Shown here: piece by piece, positions 1-11,697 of the stretch
Layout: each line of letters begins with the position of its first letter
Position numbering within the stretch: position 1 is the stretch's first letter
Origin: Termitomyces sp. T153
Taxonomy: Eukaryota; Basidiomycota; Agaricomycetes; Agaricales; Lyophyllaceae
Assembly (NCBI GenBank): GCA_018296165.2
Contig: JACKQL020000221.1
Location: 1-41,340 of the forward strand
Reading direction: 5' to 3'
DNA length: 41,340 nucleotides
Program-made: the position numbers and the translations under genes
Notes under the pieces: model-generated
What the model saw: only the letters and a program-made list of their open reading frames with translations
Told to the model about the DNA's origin: nothing
The model's database searches: none

Positions 1-1727
1 GCCACGGGAACAAGGGTTCAGAAGATGTTGTCCTTGGGCCAAACGCTTATCAGGAATCTCTGGAAGGTCCTTTTTGTGATTTGGGAATCTCTGGGGAATA
101 TCCTGTATCTGAATATCAATAGGCTAAGTTGATGAAGCTGGTAAAGCCTAGATTAAAATATGTTACACCGGGAAAGACAGTAGAGATCCCTCTGAGTCGA
201 ACATAAACGCCTCAAACAGCCCCGAAATCAACAGCTTTGTGCAGCACTCCGCTAACCACTGGTGGGGCCTGAACGTCCCCAAAAAGGCCTGCATTACCGG
301 AACCTAGTACTCCGTGCCTGAAAGAAGTGACCCACCATTCCACGTTCTCTACAAGACTTAACCGTCCAAGTTAGAGATAAACAGATTGGGAAAGCTAGTA
401 AACGCTTACGACGTGCTCTCAGTTCTACTACTTTTGTTGACACAGCGGGTATAGCAAGGGCGAGAGAATATCAATCGAGAAGTCGAGCTCTGTCGGAGGC
501 TGATGGGGGAGTATGGACTTCAACAGGTCAACCTCTATGCTGTCCAGAGTTTTAGTGATGTTCCAGCCCAGCTTGGTCCAAAAGCCTCAGCTCTGGCCTG
601 GCGTGAGGTGGCCCTGGGCTAGCTCTGGCTTGGCTTGCTCCAGGCTGGGGCTTTTGACAGGTAGACATAGAATCCTTTAGTAAATGTCAATAATCAGACG
701 TAAGCCAGTTTTACATACGTAAACTTAATTCTGGCTGAGCCTGTGCTGTCAGCTGTCAGCGAAACAGAATACACATCTCTCATAAGGCTCTACGACTGCC
801 ATCGAGAAGAAATAGTGATCAATCCAGCCATAATTCGCTTCGATTTTCGGCCTGAGACACATACGTCCATTTTTTGGGAACACACTGCAGCTTGGATCAA
901 GGATTTACCTAGACCCGACGTCTTGCTGGGGAAGAAGACTTCTTACATCCGGATTATATCATATGTACGCGGAACAGGCTTGAGCGTTCCCATTTCAAAC
1001 TACATAGTTCGGCAGAGATTAACTCAGCTAGAGGCCAAAAAGCTATTGCTGACGTTTTTTTTCGGCCGTATGATCGTTTCAGCTGTGCACAGTAGTCGTA
1101 TAGCCCTCTATACACCAACTTCAGATGAGAAGTACTTCTGGCAGCGGCAATGCAATGATTGATCAATGAGCAGCCGTACTGCTGGTTGACATAGCTTGAA
1201 ACGTCTGGAGGTAGACCTCTTCTGAGCGTTCAGTGGACTTTCATACGCTCATTAAGCAATAAATCCCTCCGACGCTCAAAATTGAAATGGTCTTGGACAC
1301 ACCTGTCGAAGTCTTTGTAGCTTGGGGTCGTTTCGGCAATTGTGAGCCACTCTGTTTCAAACTATTGTAGATGAACACTTGAGGAATTCGGGCATGAGAC
1401 CACGAGGCTCAGGCTTGAGGTGAAGATCTGATGCTTGAGCTTGAATCTGAAGTTCGAACTCAGCCCTGTAACGTAGGCGTCTGAAGAACAGATGGCCAAG
1501 AACAAACGTGATCGTGGCGCAACTCCTCTGCGTATGGCACTCTCTGACGTCACACAGGCGGTACTTCTGGATCATATCGCATTGAGTTTCTAATGTATTA
1601 CTATACGTCTGTACTACGATACCTAATAACAAGGGACCTCTACATATAGTATGTGGTATACATTATACAAATATGTCGGTAACTATAGCTATGTCCCTAT
1701 AACTCTTTCGACCAAACCAGCTCATCC
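1..1727. other. Gene-free flank, no supported gene
   Basis: I see no convincing gene here. The longest open frame on the plus strand (743-1162) opens with CTG rather than ATG, has no recognisable domain and no clear splice context, so I do not call it. Around 575-655 there is a C/T/G-rich stretch with repeated CTGGCYTGG-like words. The last part lies just beyond the stop codon of the fasciclin gene and probably includes its 3' untranslated region. Confidence 0.5.
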
Positions 1728-3314
1728 TCAGACTCCTACAAACATTACCATCGCCCATCCAAACGCGCCCGCAATAATCAACCCCCACATCGACCCGACA
1801 CGGATGCTCGCTGCATCATTGCTGGGGTTATTAGAACGAGACGTACCAGTCGCGCTCGAAGTAGGCAGACCCTCAATCGGACCAGTCTGTGTCGAGGACT
1901 GTGCAGCGACCGATGTGGCTGACGCATACCTGGTGAAAAGAGAAAGGTTAAGAATCGGAATAGAATGATGACCAAGTAACCAAACACTCACGCAGACGAC
2001 GCCCGGCCAGGATGGCTATCCGTGTTGGCGAGGACGTGATCAATAATGTGGATCACACCGTTCTCCGTAAGAAGATCCGACTTGACAATCTTGGCGCTCG
2101 CTCCATTCCCGCTCGTAACGAAGGTACCCGACGAGTTGGTATTGAGGCTGAAAGGCTCGCCTGCGGCGGAAATGAGATCGGACGAGTTCAAATTCGAGTT
2201 ACTTCCATTCGAAGCCACGCTGTACAGTTGTGGCGAGTAGTATGAACTGCCGTTGATGTACTACAAGATAGAGCGGTGAGGCTCGTAGATGAACTAAAGA
2301 TGTCGAACATACGTGGTTTTGGAGAAGAATGGCAAGAGCTGTCTGGTTGTTAGCCAAACTTGCCAGCGAGGAATTGGCGTTCAAAATAGCCTCGTTGTTA
2401 GGTGCAAAGAAGGTGTACCCGCGCGTCGTGTTGGCGTCAAGAACGCCATTAACTGTAGCATTGGAGCCGTTGGAGTAGAAACCAGGTACGTTGACCATAT
2501 TGAGGAAACCGAGAACTGATGTCAGATTGTTCTGATCGAGAACGCTGCTGATGTTCCCGGGTAGCTGAAGAACGCCGTCAATGGAAGCGACCAAAAGGTT
2601 GTTACCGATTGTAGAAGTGTTGAGGACGTTGACCTGTGGACTGTGAAGGGTAGCGAGAACAGCGATTCATCAGATGGCTATTGGGAAACGATGGATAAAG
2701 GGAAGACATACTTCTGGTTGAGGAAATAGATTTGGCCATCAGAATCGTTACGTGACCATGCCAGAACCTGCGATTTGTTGCCTTCGAGTTGGACCAGCGA
2801 CGAGTTCGCGAGAAGAGTATGGCCAAGAGTTACGTTCGAAAGAACACCACTAGCGAGCGCAGAAGAGTTCATTGAGCTATTTACGAAGTTACCAGGAAGA
2901 ACATGGTAGGCGAGGACGTTTGCGAGTCCCGCCGGGTCGTTGGCCAGAGGCTGCACAATGGGATCATCGACTAGTTAAAGCAATTAGTTGCAAAAATCGA
3001 TAAAGACATAATACAAGCGGGATCGCGGGCGTGATAGTTGTAGTAGCGTCACGCTGACAATTTCGCCGAGCGAGATACACAGCGAAGTGGGAAGACTCAC
3101 AGGCTTGGTTATCTGGCGCAAAAAGGGTATGATTGCCGTTCATAAGCTGGCTCAGTAGGTTCTGCCCTTCCTGCGTTTCATTTGCAAGCTGGAGAGCTGA
3201 TGCCAAAGACGTCAGCCCAGCGCCTCGAATCGAATTGATGAGATCAGAGGAATTTTGCGCCTGAGCGCGAAGACAAAAACCAAAAATAGAGAGAATGGCG
3301 AGAGAACGACGCAT
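1728..3314 (-). CDS. Fasciclin (FAS1) domain protein, secreted and probably GPI-anchored
   Basis: This is a cell-surface adhesion-type protein with two FAS1 domains. Splicing is read from the sequence: exons 3314-3101, 2970-2712, 2640-2313, 2260-1992 and 1929-1728, separated by introns of 130, 71, 52 and 62 nt with GTRWGT-type donors and AG acceptors. The joined frame is open for 423 codons. Residues 1-19 are a signal peptide ending in AQA. The first FAS1 domain carries TLFAPDNQAF and LAYHVLPGNF, followed by the NVLNTSTIG segment; the second carries TFFAPNNEA and ends with the GVIHIIDHVL motif typical of FAS1. A Ser/Thr-rich stretch then leads into a hydrophobic C-terminus (GLIIAGAFGWAMVMFVGV), the pattern of a GPI-attachment signal. 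Many NxS/T sites fit an extracellular protein. Fungal FAS1 proteins are linked to adhesion and wall structure; the specific role here is not known. The start is the first ATG before the signal peptide and lies 67 bp from a TATA box. Confidence 0.92.
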
Positions 3315-3380
3315 TTCAAAATCAGCTGCGAGGACTGGTAGATGTGGGAAAGAGTAGAACGAGCTTGACAGAAAGTCCCT

Positions 3381-3387
3381 TTATATA
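3381..3387 (-). promoter_or_regulatory. TATA box of the fasciclin gene
   Basis: On the minus strand the sequence reads TATATAA about 67 bp before the start codon at 3314. This is the expected place for a core promoter with a short 5' untranslated region. The remaining upstream stretch to 3910 contains no gene that I can support; it is the shared spacer between this gene and the divergently transcribed membrane-protein gene. Confidence 0.6.
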
Positions 3388-3910
3388 GCTGTTGGCGAAT
3401 GACGTCGATGCGGTTATGTAAGGGCTTGAGAGTTTCGATCGTTTGTGGCTGACGGTCAGAGTCATTCGTCTTGGCCGCAGCGCAACTCCAGACATCATAG
3501 ACTCTGAGACTCCTTTTTAGTGCCGCAGCAAGGACGGGGTTTATGATTATTGAGGATTTTTGTGATACTTAGAACAGAAAACTTTAGAGGAGCATACACA
3601 GAGTGGCGTCGTTGACGATAGCAAGTTAAACACAAAAACAGTGTTTGCACGTGGGCTCCATAAATCAATCAAGAGGGAGCCGAGCGTAAAAAGGTGATCC
3701 GACGGCTTGTTCCGAACGGCACTTCTAAATTCGAGCTTCGAGAAGACTTCCATTTTGTGCCAGAAATGTAAAATTTGAAATTAGACCAGGAGAACGTGTC
3801 GAGACTTCCATGAGAACGTGTCGAGAGTTCTCGCCCCAAAAAACCCTGGCACGGGACTATCGCGTGTCCCTAAGTGAGCTGTCTCCCTTCATCGATTCTC
3901 CCGCAGCCAC

Positions 3911-4738
3911 ATGGACTCGCATACCGTCGTGCCCGATGCCTCCATAGTAGTAACAGGTTAGTAGGTACTGCTCTTGATCCACAATCTGCAAGCTCAATTA
4001 TTCTCAACTTGCCAACATCATGTAGAAAACTCAAGTCATTATGAGAACGTTCTAAAAGGCTTTGAATTGATGGCTTTGGCCGTTAGTAACCGAATCTGTT
4101 GCTGAATAGACAGTAACCTAACTTCATGGTAACAGGCAACTTTCCTGGCAGCCGTCCAGGCCCAAATAATGGCCACAACAATCACTAACAATCGCAATGA
4201 GGAAACTATCGCCTTAAGTGCCGTCAACTCTCTGTTCCTCGCTGGTTTCGCGTTCTGCATTACGTCTGCCCTTCTTGCATTCCTTACGGCACGATGGCTC
4301 CAGTGCCTTACCATGCAAGAACGGTCTTATTTTGAATATGCATTTGAAGCTGAAGAAAGACAACGGTCACAACGTTTACATCCCTTGGGTCGCTTTCGTG
4401 ACGTCGAGCAGGGGATTATAGCACGACCAAGCTTGGAGCGTTGTCAACCCTTGTCAAAAGAGGATGAAAACGTGCTTCATACTCCGAAACTCATCCACTT
4501 TTTCTTTGCATACACTCTCTTTGTTCCCATGTCGCTTCTGGTCATCGGCTTTCTGTGTCTGTCCATCGGCCTTTTGGTTTTTGCATGGACAGAACATTCG
4601 CTGGCAGTCGGTATCGTTCTGACAGTTGTATATTTAATCTTACTCCCATTCTCGGTTGGAGTTTTCTTGATCGGGCAGCGTCCGCATACTAGGTTTGCGG
4701 TCATTCGCGCCCTCGCCAAGCATGAAGGGAACTTCTAG
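3911..4738 (+). CDS. Multi-pass membrane protein of an Agaricomycete-specific family
   Basis: Three exons are inferred: 3911-3956, 4026-4081 and 4136-4738, with introns of 69 and 54 nt (GTTAGT donors, TAG and CAG acceptors); phases fit and give 234 residues. The N-terminal part is soluble, followed by the segment YENVLKGFELMALAATFLAA built across the second junction. This resembles the 'FELLTLAATFLAAVQAQ' start that I remember from uncharacterised basidiomycete membrane proteins. Hydrophobic segments lie near residues 57-89, 153-184 and 189-213, with a charged loop of about 60 residues between the first and second that starts with a helical Glu/Arg-rich run. The function is unknown. The long third exon alone could be translated from an internal ATG at 4169, but the upstream exons join so cleanly that I prefer the longer model. 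It is transcribed away from the fasciclin gene. Confidence 0.75.
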
Positions 4739-5024
4739 ACCTCGTTCCGGTAACGTCCGAGCGGTCACGACTCTCAGGATTGTACAGGGGCTGGCCGCGA
4801 TCTCGACGTTTGACAGTTAATTTAGCTATGGAAAGGGAGGCAAAAGGACGCGTGGCAAGGAATGTGGTTTCATAGACGATATGGTGACATGAATAATCGA
4901 TGTTATGTTACATTACATAAGCCTGTTACATACCTTCTAGGCTTGCCAAAAAGAACGTATTAAAGGTCGAAATCGGAAGAGACATGTAGCAACAACAAAA
5001 ATATATGCACGCGCAAGATGCGTA

Positions 5025-7010
5025 CTACCGATGAAAAGCTCTATTGTAAAAAGGGCGGCTGAGACCTAGAAAAGTTGGAAAATACGTCGAGTGTTGGACA
5101 TGCCGTGTGGTCAAGGAATCGTGGAATAGACATAATGACTGAAGTCGGCGGCGGATTTCCCTGAAGATCTGAGGTATTATCCTTGGCTCGGCGGTGGATG
5201 TGTTGAAACTGCACCCAAGGAGTGTCAGCGCTTTCAGCGGCTGCTCACGGAGCGGGTCCCTAGCCCATGATTTGCATAGATCGAGTAATGCTTTGATGAA
5301 AACATTGGTGTCGTGCACGTCTTGTAATTGGAATCCAAAGGTGAACGAGACAAGTTTAGAGTGTAGTGGCTTTGAATACTCCTCAGCCTCCGATGGTATG
5401 CGAAGACAGTCTAAAACCTCGTGTGACGGAAAATGAGGAAGGTATAAGATAAGTTCCTCGAGATTTATGCATGCAGTGAAGACAGAGATAAGCTCCGAAG
5501 TATTAGTACTGACATGCGCTAAGAGAAGGCGGCGAATGGAGATCGAGCTGTTGTGGATATTCTCGAGGCATATAAACAGAGGGAAGAGAAAGTGATGCAT
5601 ATCCGTCCCTGCAGACAATTCTACCGTTTTCGCTCCTGTAAGATGGAGCTTTGAGAAGATGCCGAGAACGCCAGTATCGTTTATCGGATTTGCATCGCTG
5701 CGTAAGTTCAACTTGAGCGTCGTCAGATTGGGAAAAGGCACTCGCTGGGAAGGCAGCACGAAATCAAGCGGATCAGAGCTTTGCGCGTCAAGTTCTGGAA
5801 TCACAAGAGTCTGGATCTGTGGGCAATGAAAGATCACTGTAGCAAGGGACTGTAATGATATGGGTCTAACGAGCTCTAAGCACGTCAGTTGAGACCAAGG
5901 TAGCTGGAGGCGAGCTCCTTCAGAGAATCGACGTGGACATGCGGCAAGAGTGAGAGTGCGGAGTTTTGAACACAAGCCGAATACCAGGATAGGAACTGGA
6001 TGTTGTGCTGCTTCCTCTTGTGGATAGTGATCTTCGATGAGAGTGAGCTTTTCCAATTCCGGGAAGAAGCAAGTATTCAAAGTAAGCAGAGGCGAGGCGA
6101 ACTTGCCATGTTCTCTCCAACGAAATAGTAAGAGCAGTTCCGTAAGACGCCAGGCAACCAAGCCGACACCCCGAAGGAAATCGTGCGGATGGATACCCTG
6201 TACAGAATCGTCGAAAAAGATGTTTAATACTAGTCTGCGGGAACCATTAGCACGACCGAGCCAGGCAGGAATCATGTTACTGAATAGTTCAAGCGAAGGA
6301 GTATGGTTTCGTCGGCTTCCCTGAGAGAGATTACTCGGGTTTAGCTCTAGCTCAACCCAAAACTTGGAACAGCCCAGAATCGCGTTCCTCCATGCGCGGC
6401 AGACGTGCGACAATCCCAGCGGTGACCATGCCTCAGATAAAGGAGCACAGGTTTCAATAGCATACTGGAATATAGTGACCAAAATTTCAGGCGGAAGAAG
6501 GCGGATAGGCGAGAGCATAAATCTATAGAATATCACATCGTCCATCTTGCATTTCCGTGTTTGAATGATCTCATGATATTTGCGTAATAATGTGTTGATC
6601 TCCCTTTGAAGACAAAGAGTGTTGAGTTCCACATCTTCAAGTTCCAGAGTCTTTTGTCGGAGAATCTGGTCAAGGATGATGGTTTGGTTTTGAGACGGCC
6701 GAATATTGGTGTGTAGCAGGTCATTTCCGTCTTCAACGGAGGCGGAGTGGTTAATGAAATCGCCCTGACGCAAGGATACGAATAAGCTTTCAAGTCAGTA
6801 GCGGGAAAGTTGACTTGCCATTTGTACTACCCTCGTCTGGAGCATCTGTGTCCTTTGTTCGATAGCACCACGTAAAATCTCTTCCGAAAGAACATTTCCT
6901 GGATGTATCCCGGTAAACACCGGAAACTTGAAACCGAGAAATGATATCCTTGCCGTCAACTGTAATATTAAATAGCAATGAAAAGCCAAAAAGCTTCGAA
7001 AAGAATTCAT
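5025..7010 (-). CDS. F-box protein with N-terminal coiled coil (substrate adaptor of SCF ubiquitin ligase)
   Basis: The main exon is 6764-5025 (580 codons including the stop). It has no ATG near its 5' end, so an upstream exon is needed: 7010-6831 joins in phase across a 66-nt intron (6830-6765, GTAGTA donor, GTCAG acceptor), giving about 639 residues. The start at 7010 is the weak part, since residues 1-25 are hydrophobic and a different first exon is possible. Residues about 85-130 form a heptad-rich coiled coil, and residues about 146-200 are the F-box (RLLPPEILVTIF, then LSHVCRAWRNAIL and FWVELEL). The rest is a long Leu-rich region with LRR-like spacing, as is usual for this large, mostly uncharacterised Agaricomycete family. 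By family knowledge it would bind Skp1 through the F-box and recruit an unknown substrate. It shares layout with the gene at 9839-11566, so the two are probably distant paralogues. Confidence 0.82.
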
Positions 7011-8498
7011 CACGTACTGATCCACTTCTCTTGGTTTCGTATTTGCTCTGAACTGCTGGTCTTTCGCGTCAGCACTGAATAGAACTGCCTGCTAACATGA
7101 TGTGCACGATGCATATTTGACTATGGGGTCTGCGATGATGAAAAAAGACACGCGAAGGAAAGAATCATTGCCGAGTTTTTCGTGAATCAAGCGGATCACA
7201 AACTTCAAGGGTCACGGGCCCTCGATCACAAAGGGTCGCCCCCACATTGACATTACCCGTACATGTATGCGCACAACAATTTCAACTTCTGAAAAGTGCG
7301 GGAGCACAGCATAACCCGTAGACATGAATTTTATGCCAGAATGTTGTCGTGCAGTGACTATGTGCACATTTTTTGTTCGTACAAGTCCTTATACCCGTTC
7401 CTCCAAGTAACGTGACTTTGATCAAATCTTTGCTTCCAAATGCACGCGAGAAATCCGCGCGGTAGGTGGTAGTTGGATTATCAGATAAAGGGCATGTGAC
7501 CGTGATGCGCGACAATGACACATATTCATCCCTCCTTCTGCAGACCAAGAAATGACTTAAGGTTCTCCTTTTCTGTCGCCGCGTATTGCACCGCGTCGCG
7601 GTCGCCCTAAGTGCTGTAAGCTGCATGCTTAACAGCGTTCTCCCGATACATCCTGATCTCCGAGTCATTAATTCCTTTCGTCACTACGGCGGGCCGTAGT
7701 CTTGTCTTCTGAGGCGAATCATTTAATTCAGGCCGCAAGATATTCCGAGTGGGACGCATTCAAGGCGCACCGATACATCCTGATTTCCGAGTCATCAATC
7801 CTTTTAGTCATAATTGGACAATATTACTGGCTGTAGTCTTGTTTTCAGAGGCGAATCATTGAATTCAAGCCGCCTCGCACAGGTATTCCGAGTCGAACGC
7901 CTTCAAGGTATGCCGATGTTCTGTTCCTAGAGGACATTTGCAGCTATTGTTCATTGCGAAGCGGGGGACTGAGTGATTAGCTAGGGCTGAGGAGTCCATC
8001 TGCGGCAACCTCGACCTAACCATTGGCGATTCGGGATGACATATCGGGCGAGTGTCGAAGCAGCACGAAGCGGTACCTACTGGATGGTGATGGGATGGTC
8101 GCGACTGTGATTGTGGGGTATGAGGAAGTCGTAAGTCGGGATTGAAGTGGTAGTTCTATCGCTGGGTGTGAGCGTAGTACTATATACTTCTTCCGCACAG
8201 TGGCGCCACAAATTGATGGGTACACATATCCCGACACACCAGTGAGTAACGTCTATGCTCGTCCATGTTTCTAGTCTAGATGAAATTTTTCTACCTCCGT
8301 AGTTGAGGGTCACACGCCGATTACTTGTTTTTATGTTGGGATTACGGAAGAGGACTAGAGGTGTAGGCACTTAACTCTTTCTGGCAGCACGGGCGACTCA
8401 TCCCGTTCATTCAGAGACCCAGCCCAGTCAAAATCTAGGTTCCATGAATCATTCTAACCAAGTTCTATGGATGTCACTTAACCGTGGTATTCTCTGGG
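7011..8498. other. Intergenic region with an internal duplication, no supported gene
   Basis: A minus-strand open frame of 128 codons at 7668-7282 begins with ATG but is Arg/Cys/Thr-rich with no domain, and its start overlaps the tandem duplication described separately, so I treat it as chance. Nothing else in this stretch looks like coding sequence. The right end leads into the promoter of the small secreted-protein gene. Confidence 0.45.
7642..7906 (+). repeat. Imperfect tandem duplication, unit about 128-137 bp
   Basis: Two adjacent copies (7642-7769 and 7770-7906) both begin CCGATACATCCTGAT and share CCGAGTCAT, the GTAGTCTTGT block, AGGCGAATCAT, TATTCCGAGT and a final TTCAAGG. They differ by point changes and by small insertions in the second copy. 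This is a local, diverged duplication without coding content that I can recognise. Confidence 0.8.
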
Positions 8499-8504
8499 TA
8501 TAAA
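8499..8504 (+). promoter_or_regulatory. TATA box of the small secreted-protein gene
   Basis: TATAAA lies 73 bp before the ATG at 8572, the usual distance for a short leader in these fungi, and the intervening stretch has no other ATG in a better position. Confidence 0.55.
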
Positions 8505-8571
8505 GACCGACCTGGTGTCCCTCATCAGCATCGCTCAGTCTCAAAGATTGCGGTTCTGCTGACTTACTACA

Positions 8572-8904
8572 ATGTCTTCGTTCCGCACTCTCCTCGTGTT
8601 TGCTACTTCCGTTGCTACTCTTGCCTTTGCGTACTCACCCCCCGTCAAAACCACTGCATCTGCTGCCACAAACGATCCCGGCGGATTCAAAGAGATGATA
8701 ACCTATAGGCGCCTTTGTGAGTGCTTTCCGGCCCGTCAACACAGTTATAAGTGAACGATTTGAAATCTTTCACAGATGACGTAGGTAAACTCTACTGGTG
8801 AAGATCGATATTTGTCGGCGGTCGAACCTCAGTCTTGACATGCTCGTCATTTTTTTCTAGCAACAATGAGAAGAAAATGTAAGAAGAGTACGGCGTTTAC
8901 ATAG
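8572..8904 (+). CDS. Small secreted protein, function unknown
   Basis: The first exon (8572-8716) encodes a clear signal peptide, MSSFRTLLVFATSVATLAFA, followed by a Ser/Thr/Ala-rich mature start. A GTGAGT donor at 8717 and a CACAG acceptor ending at 8775 define a 59-nt intron. Two endings are possible: reading on to a TGA at 8799-8801 (56 residues), or using a second intron (GTAAAC donor at 8785; the excellent acceptor TTTTTTCTAG ends at 8860) with a last exon 8861-8904 and a basic C-terminus (65 residues). I prefer the three-exon form because of the strong acceptor. I do not recognise the mature protein and it has no Cys-rich pattern, so it is not a hydrophobin. It could be a truncated remnant of a longer secreted protein. 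The TATA box and signal peptide argue that the 5' end is real. Confidence 0.5.
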
Positions 8905-9838
8905 GTATCTAGATGTCAAATAATCCAAACGTTCTGAGCATTGTCGTGCGCCTTGAACGTCCTAATGCACGATGTAGATTTTTCGGCGAACCCAATAAGA
9001 CGCTATGGGATTTCCACGTGCCATGGATTTATGTGCTGTTTATCAATGAGTTCATCCTTTAGTGTACACGTACTTGGTCCCCTGGCATATGCTGATTCTC
9101 TTCGATTCGATGGAACTCGAAGTGTCTGGTATATGATGCCCTCTTAAACCAGGTCAACATGACACTGGGTCACAAAAATACTTGGTCTCACTTTTGTGAC
9201 TTATCGGGCGTGGGCCTATATAAACAATTCTCTGTGCAAATAGTACGCCCTCCTTTCTCTTTCATCCTTGGTCTTTTTTTGTTTCATTTCGTGGTCCTGG
9301 AACATATCACCTGCAGCCTCGTGCCACGTCTACGCGCTCATCGCTCAACTCTCGACGTGGTCCGCATACAAACAATCGCCATCTGCGGATCACCCTCTCA
9401 TCGAGAAACTCCTTACCCATCTGCACGACAACCACCCAGCATCCACGTCTTACACCCATCTGGAACTCAGATCATTTCGCGGGGGAGACGGGGGTGGTGG
9501 GTCCAGCATCGGCAAGCCAGAAGAACTACGAACTTCCGATATATATGAACCCTGACCCTATTGAGGCATAGTGAACAGTGAAAGAACCATGTACTCTACA
9601 TTTAAACATTTCTATTTCTCGATGGCATAACTATAAGTATTTGCTCCAGGATTCTTGTTTGCTACTTATCTAGATCATCGATTTCCGAGTTCGGTGACAA
9701 CAAGGCCAATGCTACTCATGATGAGAATAGTGAGAGACTTGAAGGCGGTAGTTCGAACCACTTAATATGAAGCAATAACTTAGAATTGGCTGGCATATTA
9801 ACCCAAAAATTGAAAGAGTTGTTGTAGAACTGACTACA
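8905..9838. other. Intergenic region with a second TATA box and an ATG-less open frame
   Basis: A TATATAAA box sits at 9217-9224 on the plus strand. Downstream, one frame is open to a TGA at 9553-9555 and reads convincingly as protein (HPLIEKLLTHLHDN, then a Gly-rich GGDGGGG run), but it has no ATG; the apparent start at 9268 is TTG. It may be an exon of a gene whose start has been lost, or a missed exon structure. I do not recognise the product. The rest up to the F-box gene shows nothing coding. Confidence 0.35.
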
Positions 9839-11566
9839 CTAGTAGTCCGAAGCGTTGTCTTTTCTCCACTCAACGGGGTCCACGACATCAAATAGGTCGC
9901 TTAGATCCGTGTACTCCGTCAATTCGACAAAGACTTCAATCTGTGAATCGTCCCCAATTTGATGTAATATTGCTTCTTTGAACTGAGCTTCGCGCTCTGG
10001 TTTAATGGTGCGATGGAGATCTCCATCCACGCGCAAGTCACATAGACAGAGAAAAACATCCGAAAGAGGATGATGCCGTGATACCCAGGAGGCTACCAGG
10101 TCCCCAAAAGCACTGACAACACTGTTAACATCTTCACTCTGTTCAAGATTCTCCATCTGAGCTGCGAATGCGAACGATTTGAGATGTGATAACAGAGGGG
10201 CGGTGGCCTCACTCTGACTACGTTCAGCCCGTGTCAGAGCCTTCAACAGAAGCTCCGGAGCTATGGACTTGAGACATAAAGATAGTTTCTCGAGTAAAGG
10301 ACACCCATTCAATAGCCGAAGGAGTTCCTCAAGATCGATGTCAGCGAAGGATAACATGAGACGACGAAGAGGGGGAAACGTTCCACCAGGTAAAGGAACG
10401 AGGGCGAGAACGGGAAAGCCATGGTAGGGAAATAACTGAAGTAGAGGAGTTCCATGTGATAGCGCAAGCTTTTCCACAGCCGGAAGAAGGATCAAGCTGA
10501 GTATAGTATTGATGTCATTGCGGTCTATCAGGTCCGGACCGCTTAGTCCAAGCTTAAGATCAACGAGATATGGAAAAGTGACGGGTTTCTCTGGAAGTGA
10601 AGGCGGTTCATCCCCGTCAATTGGCATTTCCACGTAGCAGAAGATTGCCTTCTGAAGTTGCCGACATTGAAAAATGACATCCGCGAAGGAACTCGTCGTT
10701 AGAACGCCCCCAACCTCAAGATGAGTGAGCTGCGCCCAAGGAAGAACGAGGGAGGGCTCCTGCTTGAACCACCATGGCTGGGCGCGAAGAATTATTCTAC
10801 GCAGACGGGGAGAAAAATCAAACACAGTGATCCGAGGGACGACTTCATCCGTCTTCTGTGGCGTCCAATCGATAAAGGTGAGGTCTTCCAACGAAGGAAA
10901 GGTGCCAGCTGGTAATTTGAGGAATGGTGCCATCGCCTCGAAGCCCCGGGAACTACTATTGTTGAAACCTGTTTTGCTGATTTCGAAGTACAGACTATTG
11001 ACTCGGGAGGAAAAGGGAAGGACACCACGAGCAACACCTTCGCCCATCGCGAGTTTGAGCTCACATCGGACGATTATGGAAAGGGTCAGTGGCAGGAAGG
11101 AATTCGCTCGTCCGAACCAGAGTGCAATAACTGAATTAACGGCGTTTGATTGAGTCGCTGGATCACTACTTCTCCACGGCCAAAAAGACGACAAGACCAA
11201 CTCGAGATCGTTCCACAGGCTGGAACAAGTTATGGCTGCTTCCCTCCAGGATGAGCAGACATGCGATAACTCCAATGGCGACAACCTATCCCCCAATACA
11301 TTTGATGTAGCAAATTTCAAAATCCTGATGATTATATCGAGAGGAAGAAGGCGAGCATGTGAAAGCCAGATCTGGCAAGAGTCTGCTTCTTTTTGTTTCT
11401 GTAGCCTTGATTTGATGAGCGCATTCATCGTCGCCACTGATTCGTTTATCTTGAGTTGAAGACGGAGGATGTCATAATCCATGTCGAGCAGCTCCAGATT
11501 CTTTTCTTCGAGCCTCGACCTGATGTGAGACATTTGGATTGGTGTCGGTCGGTGATTTGACCGCAT
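9839..11566 (-). CDS. F-box protein with N-terminal coiled coil (substrate adaptor of SCF ubiquitin ligase)
   Basis: One open frame of 575 residues starts at the ATG at 11566. Residues about 14-60 form a coiled coil (IRSRLEEKNLELLDMDYDIL). Residues about 71-122 are the F-box: ARLLPLDIIIRILKFA, then LELSHVCSSWREAAITC and a terminal LWNDLEL. The remainder is a Leu-rich region with irregular repeat spacing (for example LPAVEKLALSHGTPLLQLFP) and an acidic C-terminus. By family knowledge the F-box would contact Skp1 in an SCF ligase; the target is unknown. The N-terminal MRSNHRPTP resembles the 'LLRSNRPPT' stretch common in this family, which in relatives often sits a few residues inside the protein. 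A short upstream exon that would be joined here is therefore possible. Layout and strand match the F-box gene at 5025-7010. Confidence 0.85.
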   Translation of the reverse strand: MRSNHRPTPIQMSHIRSRLEEKNLELLDMDYDILRLQLKINESVATMNALIKSRLQKQKEADSCQIWLSHARLLPLDIIIRILKFATSNVLGDRLSPLELSHVCSSWREAAITCSSLWNDLELVLSSFWPWRSSDPATQSNAVNSVIALWFGRANSFLPLTLSIIVRCELKLAMGEGVARGVLPFSSRVNSLYFEISKTGFNNSSSRGFEAMAPFLKLPAGTFPSLEDLTFIDWTPQKTDEVVPRITVFDFSPRLRRIILRAQPWWFKQEPSLVLPWAQLTHLEVGGVLTTSSFADVIFQCRQLQKAIFCYVEMPIDGDEPPSLPEKPVTFPYLVDLKLGLSGPDLIDRNDINTILSLILLPAVEKLALSHGTPLLQLFPYHGFPVLALVPLPGGTFPPLRRLMLSFADIDLEELLRLLNGCPLLEKLSLCLKSIAPELLLKALTRAERSQSEATAPLLSHLKSFAFAAQMENLEQSEDVNSVVSAFGDLVASWVSRHHPLSDVFLCLCDLRVDGDLHRTIKPEREAQFKEAILHQIGDDSQIEVFVELTEYTDLSDLFDVVDPVEWRKDNASDY

Positions 11567-11697
11567 AAGTGCCTTAGAAACAGATGTATCGACATTGAGA
11601 GATCCGGTTTTGTTCTAAATTCAATGAACAGGCTATAAAAAAATGAAGAAATCTAAGCGCACAACAGATGACCTCGGGTGTTGACTGTCTAATGTCT

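Noticed and set aside
743..1162. Plus-strand open frame of 139 codons
   Set aside because: It begins with CTG, shows no known motif, and has no promoter or splice context.
7282..7668. Minus-strand open frame of 128 codons
   Set aside because: Unusual Arg/Cys/Thr composition, no domain, and its start lies in a non-coding tandem duplication.
8572..8904. Small secreted protein as a hydrophobin or Cys-rich effector
   Set aside because: The mature part has at most one Cys, so neither pattern fits.
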